Of a stretch of DNA of 64,000 bases, positions 62,005 through 64,000 are shown one piece after another. This stretch comes from Chitinispirillaceae bacterium. Lineage in GTDB: Bacteria; Fibrobacterota; Chitinivibrionia; Chitinivibrionales; Chitinispirillaceae. The stretch lies in contig JAFGIW010000117.1 of NCBI GenBank assembly GCA_016929415.1, forward strand, positions 1-64,000, written 5' to 3'. The notes beneath the pieces were generated by a model. That model did no database searches. It had not been told where the DNA came from and was given only the letters and a program-made list of their open reading frames with translations. Each line of letters opens with the position of its first letter. The first letter of the stretch is position 1. A program made the translations under genes and the position numbers.

Positions 62005-64000
62005 CTATTGAATAAAAAATTTGCCCCGCAGCGTTTGCGTTTCGTTTTTCACCTGCAATAAATAGAGGCCTCTGGCCGCTCCCGTCTTCCAGACAATTGT
62101 TCCCGCTTTTTTCGTGGGAAACGACTGCACAACACGCCCCTGCAGACTGACGATACTGATTTTTCCCGCAATAGGCGTACCGATCACGAAATGTCGTGGA
62201 CCCTGTATGATTTTTAAAGGCGGCGACTCACGTTTCGCCATTTTGGTTATAACTCCGGTATGAGGAGCATTTACCCAATTTCCGACTAAAATCATCTCCT
62301 CCTCGAATTGATTCGGCCATCTCGAGTCCCGGAGTCTGACCGTATAGATCCCTGAGTCGCTTGCGGAAAAAACAGTACTCTTCCCTGTCGTGGCGGTCAA
62401 AGTCGCTTTCGCTCCGGGTTCAACGATACTCCAATTAAATGTTCCTTCGGCGACGGCCGTCCCGTTCTGGGTCTTCAGCGCCGCCGAGAGATTTACATTC
62501 GCACCTACCTCCACCGTTACGGCTTTATCGGCGTCGGGGGTGACAATGTTAAGATCGCAGGCAACCTGGGTTGAATAGCAGGCCCCGAACTGGCTCCTGA
62601 AGGTGTTCGCCCATTTTGACGCATCGGAGAGCTGGGTATTGAGTTTTGACGATACATGGGAGAAAATCGCCCCGTCAACGGTAGTGGCGGCATTGAGTTC
62701 CTTCCAGTATTTGATGTATTTCTGCACCCGGTGAATGCCGTTGAAATGCTCGAACTGAAGCTGCTGTATCAGCGTCATCCCCCCTTTCATCTTGTAATCC
62801 CATTTAAGGTGATGAAAGAAGAGAATGTAATCCTCGGGACATTTGCTGAGGTCGCAGAAGGAATCGGCGAGAGCGGGCGTATAGTATTTTTTCGCGAAGT
62901 CGTTGCGGACCGTCCCGCCGCTGCCGTTGCAGCGTGCGACGCCGATGCCGCCGCAGTTCTTCGCGAAATCCATGAACCAATCGGTATAAAAATTGATATT
63001 GCGCATATTATTGAAATCTATGGTGTAATGATCATTATTTCCCAGGGCCGGCATCAATGCCGAATGGTCGATCGTATAATCGGTATAGGCCTCCCATGAC
63101 GTGAGCAGCATATGATTCAAAACGGACTTCACTCCGTAATTGTGTCCGTTATCCACGCTGCATTGAATCCATTCATCCGCGATCTCTTCAGCGGAGAGGG
63201 TCGGGTTCCATGCCAGCCGACCCCACCCGTAATAGTTCGCCTGGTGAAGGAAATGGCCCGTCCAGTTTGGGGCATCGCTCAAATTGCTGATCGCCCACAC
63301 TCCGCCGGTTCTCGAACCGGCACCTCTTAAAAGCTGGTGGGTAATTGTTCCCGCCGCTCCATTCCATTTGGGAGCTCCTTTTATGTCCCAATCGAGGATC
63401 TGTTTCCATTTCGGCACCAGCCAGCAGAGATGTTTTTCCTGGCCCGTGTACTCCTGAGTGATCTGGAACTCCATACCAAGCCGGGCCCCGGACATCGAGA
63501 GCAGTTGATGCGGAGGTTCGATCATCTGGAAATCCCGGGGACCGTCCTTCATGCGCACAATTACCGCTTCGTTCCACGTCTGGGGCGGATCAGCAAATTC
63601 CTTGGACTGATTGACGGCGAAATCGGGATCTGAAGTGTCATAAATGAATGTTCGCCATATCATAACAAGCCCGTACCGTCCCAGTGCTTCGGCTATCGGA
63701 TTGGCGCCCTGCGACTGCGTTTCACGATATGTCGAGCGCGGCCCTTCCTCGCCTTCGGAGTCGGCTTTCATCAAAAACCCGCCGAAATTTTTGATATACT
63801 GACGGACCACATCGACTTTGTCGAACCACCACTGCTTTACCTGAGCGTTTTTATAGGCATCTGCGGAACTCATCTTCGGCGACACGATCCGGGGGCTGGC
63901 ATAGGATACCGACAAATAATATTTAAGACCGTAGGTGCCGAGAATATCGGCGAAAACTTTCTGATTTTTAAGGTTCGCCTCTTCAAGACATCTATGGTTG
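62005..64000 (-). CDS. GH67 alpha-glucuronidase, second copy (partial, runs off the window end)
   Basis: At least 664 residues; the frame is open to the right edge, so the N-terminal domain lies outside. It matches the copy at 59138 segment by segment: KADSEGEEGPRSTY, MKDGPRDFQMIEPPHQLL, MEFQITQEYTGQ, YYGWGRLAWNPTLS and the same Ig-like and tail domains (ending LRGKFFIQ). Differences are scattered, so the duplication is not recent. Same substrate class expected; different oligomer preference is possible. First gene seen in the glucuronate cluster on the minus strand. Confidence 0.93.
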   Translation of the reverse strand, partial: NHRCLEEANLKNQKVFADILGTYGLKYYLSVSYASPRIVSPKMSSADAYKNAQVKQWWFDKVDVVRQYIKNFGGFLMKADSEGEEGPRSTYRETQSQGANPIAEALGRYGLVMIWRTFIYDTSDPDFAVNQSKEFADPPQTWNEAVIVRMKDGPRDFQMIEPPHQLLSMSGARLGMEFQITQEYTGQEKHLCWLVPKWKQILDWDIKGAPKWNGAAGTITHQLLRGAGSRTGGVWAISNLSDAPNWTGHFLHQANYYGWGRLAWNPTLSAEEIADEWIQCSVDNGHNYGVKSVLNHMLLTSWEAYTDYTIDHSALMPALGNNDHYTIDFNNMRNINFYTDWFMDFAKNCGGIGVARCNGSGGTVRNDFAKKYYTPALADSFCDLSKCPEDYILFFHHLKWDYKMKGGMTLIQQLQFEHFNGIHRVQKYIKYWKELNAATTVDGAIFSHVSSKLNTQLSDASKWANTFRSQFGACYSTQVACDLNIVTPDADKAVTVEVGANVNLSAALKTQNGTAVAEGTFNWSIVEPGAKATLTATTGKSTVFSASDSGIYTVRLRDSRWPNQFEEEMILVGNWVNAPHTGVITKMAKRESPPLKIIQGPRHFVIGTPIAGKISIVSLQGRVVQSFPTKKAGTIVWKTGAARGLYLLQVKNETQTLRGKFFIQ

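Noticed and set aside
1-64000. tRNA, rRNA, CRISPR arrays or transposase genes
   Set aside because: None was recognised on either strand by eye; short or divergent RNA genes could still be missed without a covariance-model search.

Overview
The window comes from a Gram-negative, polysaccharide-degrading bacterium, most probably of the Fibrobacterota or a relative in the FCB group. The evidence is indirect. Several secreted glycoside hydrolases end in a short beta-strand-rich tail of the type IX-secretion / FlgD-Ig kind. Lipoproteins of the 'DNPYDP' type occur, outer-membrane barrels are common, and ECF sigma factors are paired with FecR-like anti-sigma proteins. No rRNA, tRNA, CRISPR array or insertion sequence was recognised.

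Layout. 1-4.6 kb: a secreted SGNH esterase, dapF, a secreted protein with two carbohydrate-binding modules, and a small duplicated-domain protein behind a sigma-54-type promoter. 5.3-12.2 kb: a visibly AT-richer, probably transferred cassette (membrane GT-C enzyme, polyprenyl-phosphate sugar synthase-like GT2, two B12-type radical SAM enzymes, flippase-like protein). On the other strand it meets a methyltransferase and a second GT-C/GT2 pair (12.2-15.5 kb). 16-26.6 kb: glycan-degrading block (GH16, a GH44/GH51-like enzyme with an inserted discoidin-like domain, GH5, a 5'-truncated beta-helix protein) with a YtfJ-like protein and a barrel protein. 26.9-31.9 kb (plus) and 34.8-38.9 kb (minus): two ECF sigma/FecR modules facing each other across trpE-trpG-trpC. 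39-45 kb: MoxR ATPase and a tight operon of a ceramide-glucosyltransferase-like enzyme, purN, rnhB, a DUF1015 protein and a flippase-like protein. 45-52 kb: a 1499-residue secreted beta-helix/Ig-like protein, a 63-residue gene with its own sigma-54-type promoter, and a lamin-tail lipoprotein. 52-64 kb: a minus-strand glucuronate/glucuronoxylan cluster.

The last cluster is the most interesting. Two tandem GH67 alpha-glucuronidases release (methyl)glucuronic acid and two outer-membrane proteins may import it. A mannonate-oxidoreductase-type SDR, a PfkB sugar-acid kinase, 6-phosphogluconate dehydrogenase and a LarA-family nickel-pincer hydroxyacid racemase/epimerase follow. No mannonate dehydratase is present here. 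This suggests an undescribed route: fructuronate -> mannonate -> (2-epimerisation) gluconate -> 6-phosphogluconate -> ribulose 5-phosphate.

The second notable signal is regulatory. Pairs of a 16-bp palindrome (GTCGCATTTTTGCGAC), with start-to-start spacing of exactly 29 bp, lie upstream of -24/-12 promoters of two unrelated genes 47 kb apart. This looks like a sigma-54 enhancer-binding-protein regulon. The third is a sigma-factor-linked membrane protein whose N-terminal part holds six degenerate repeats of about 36 residues.
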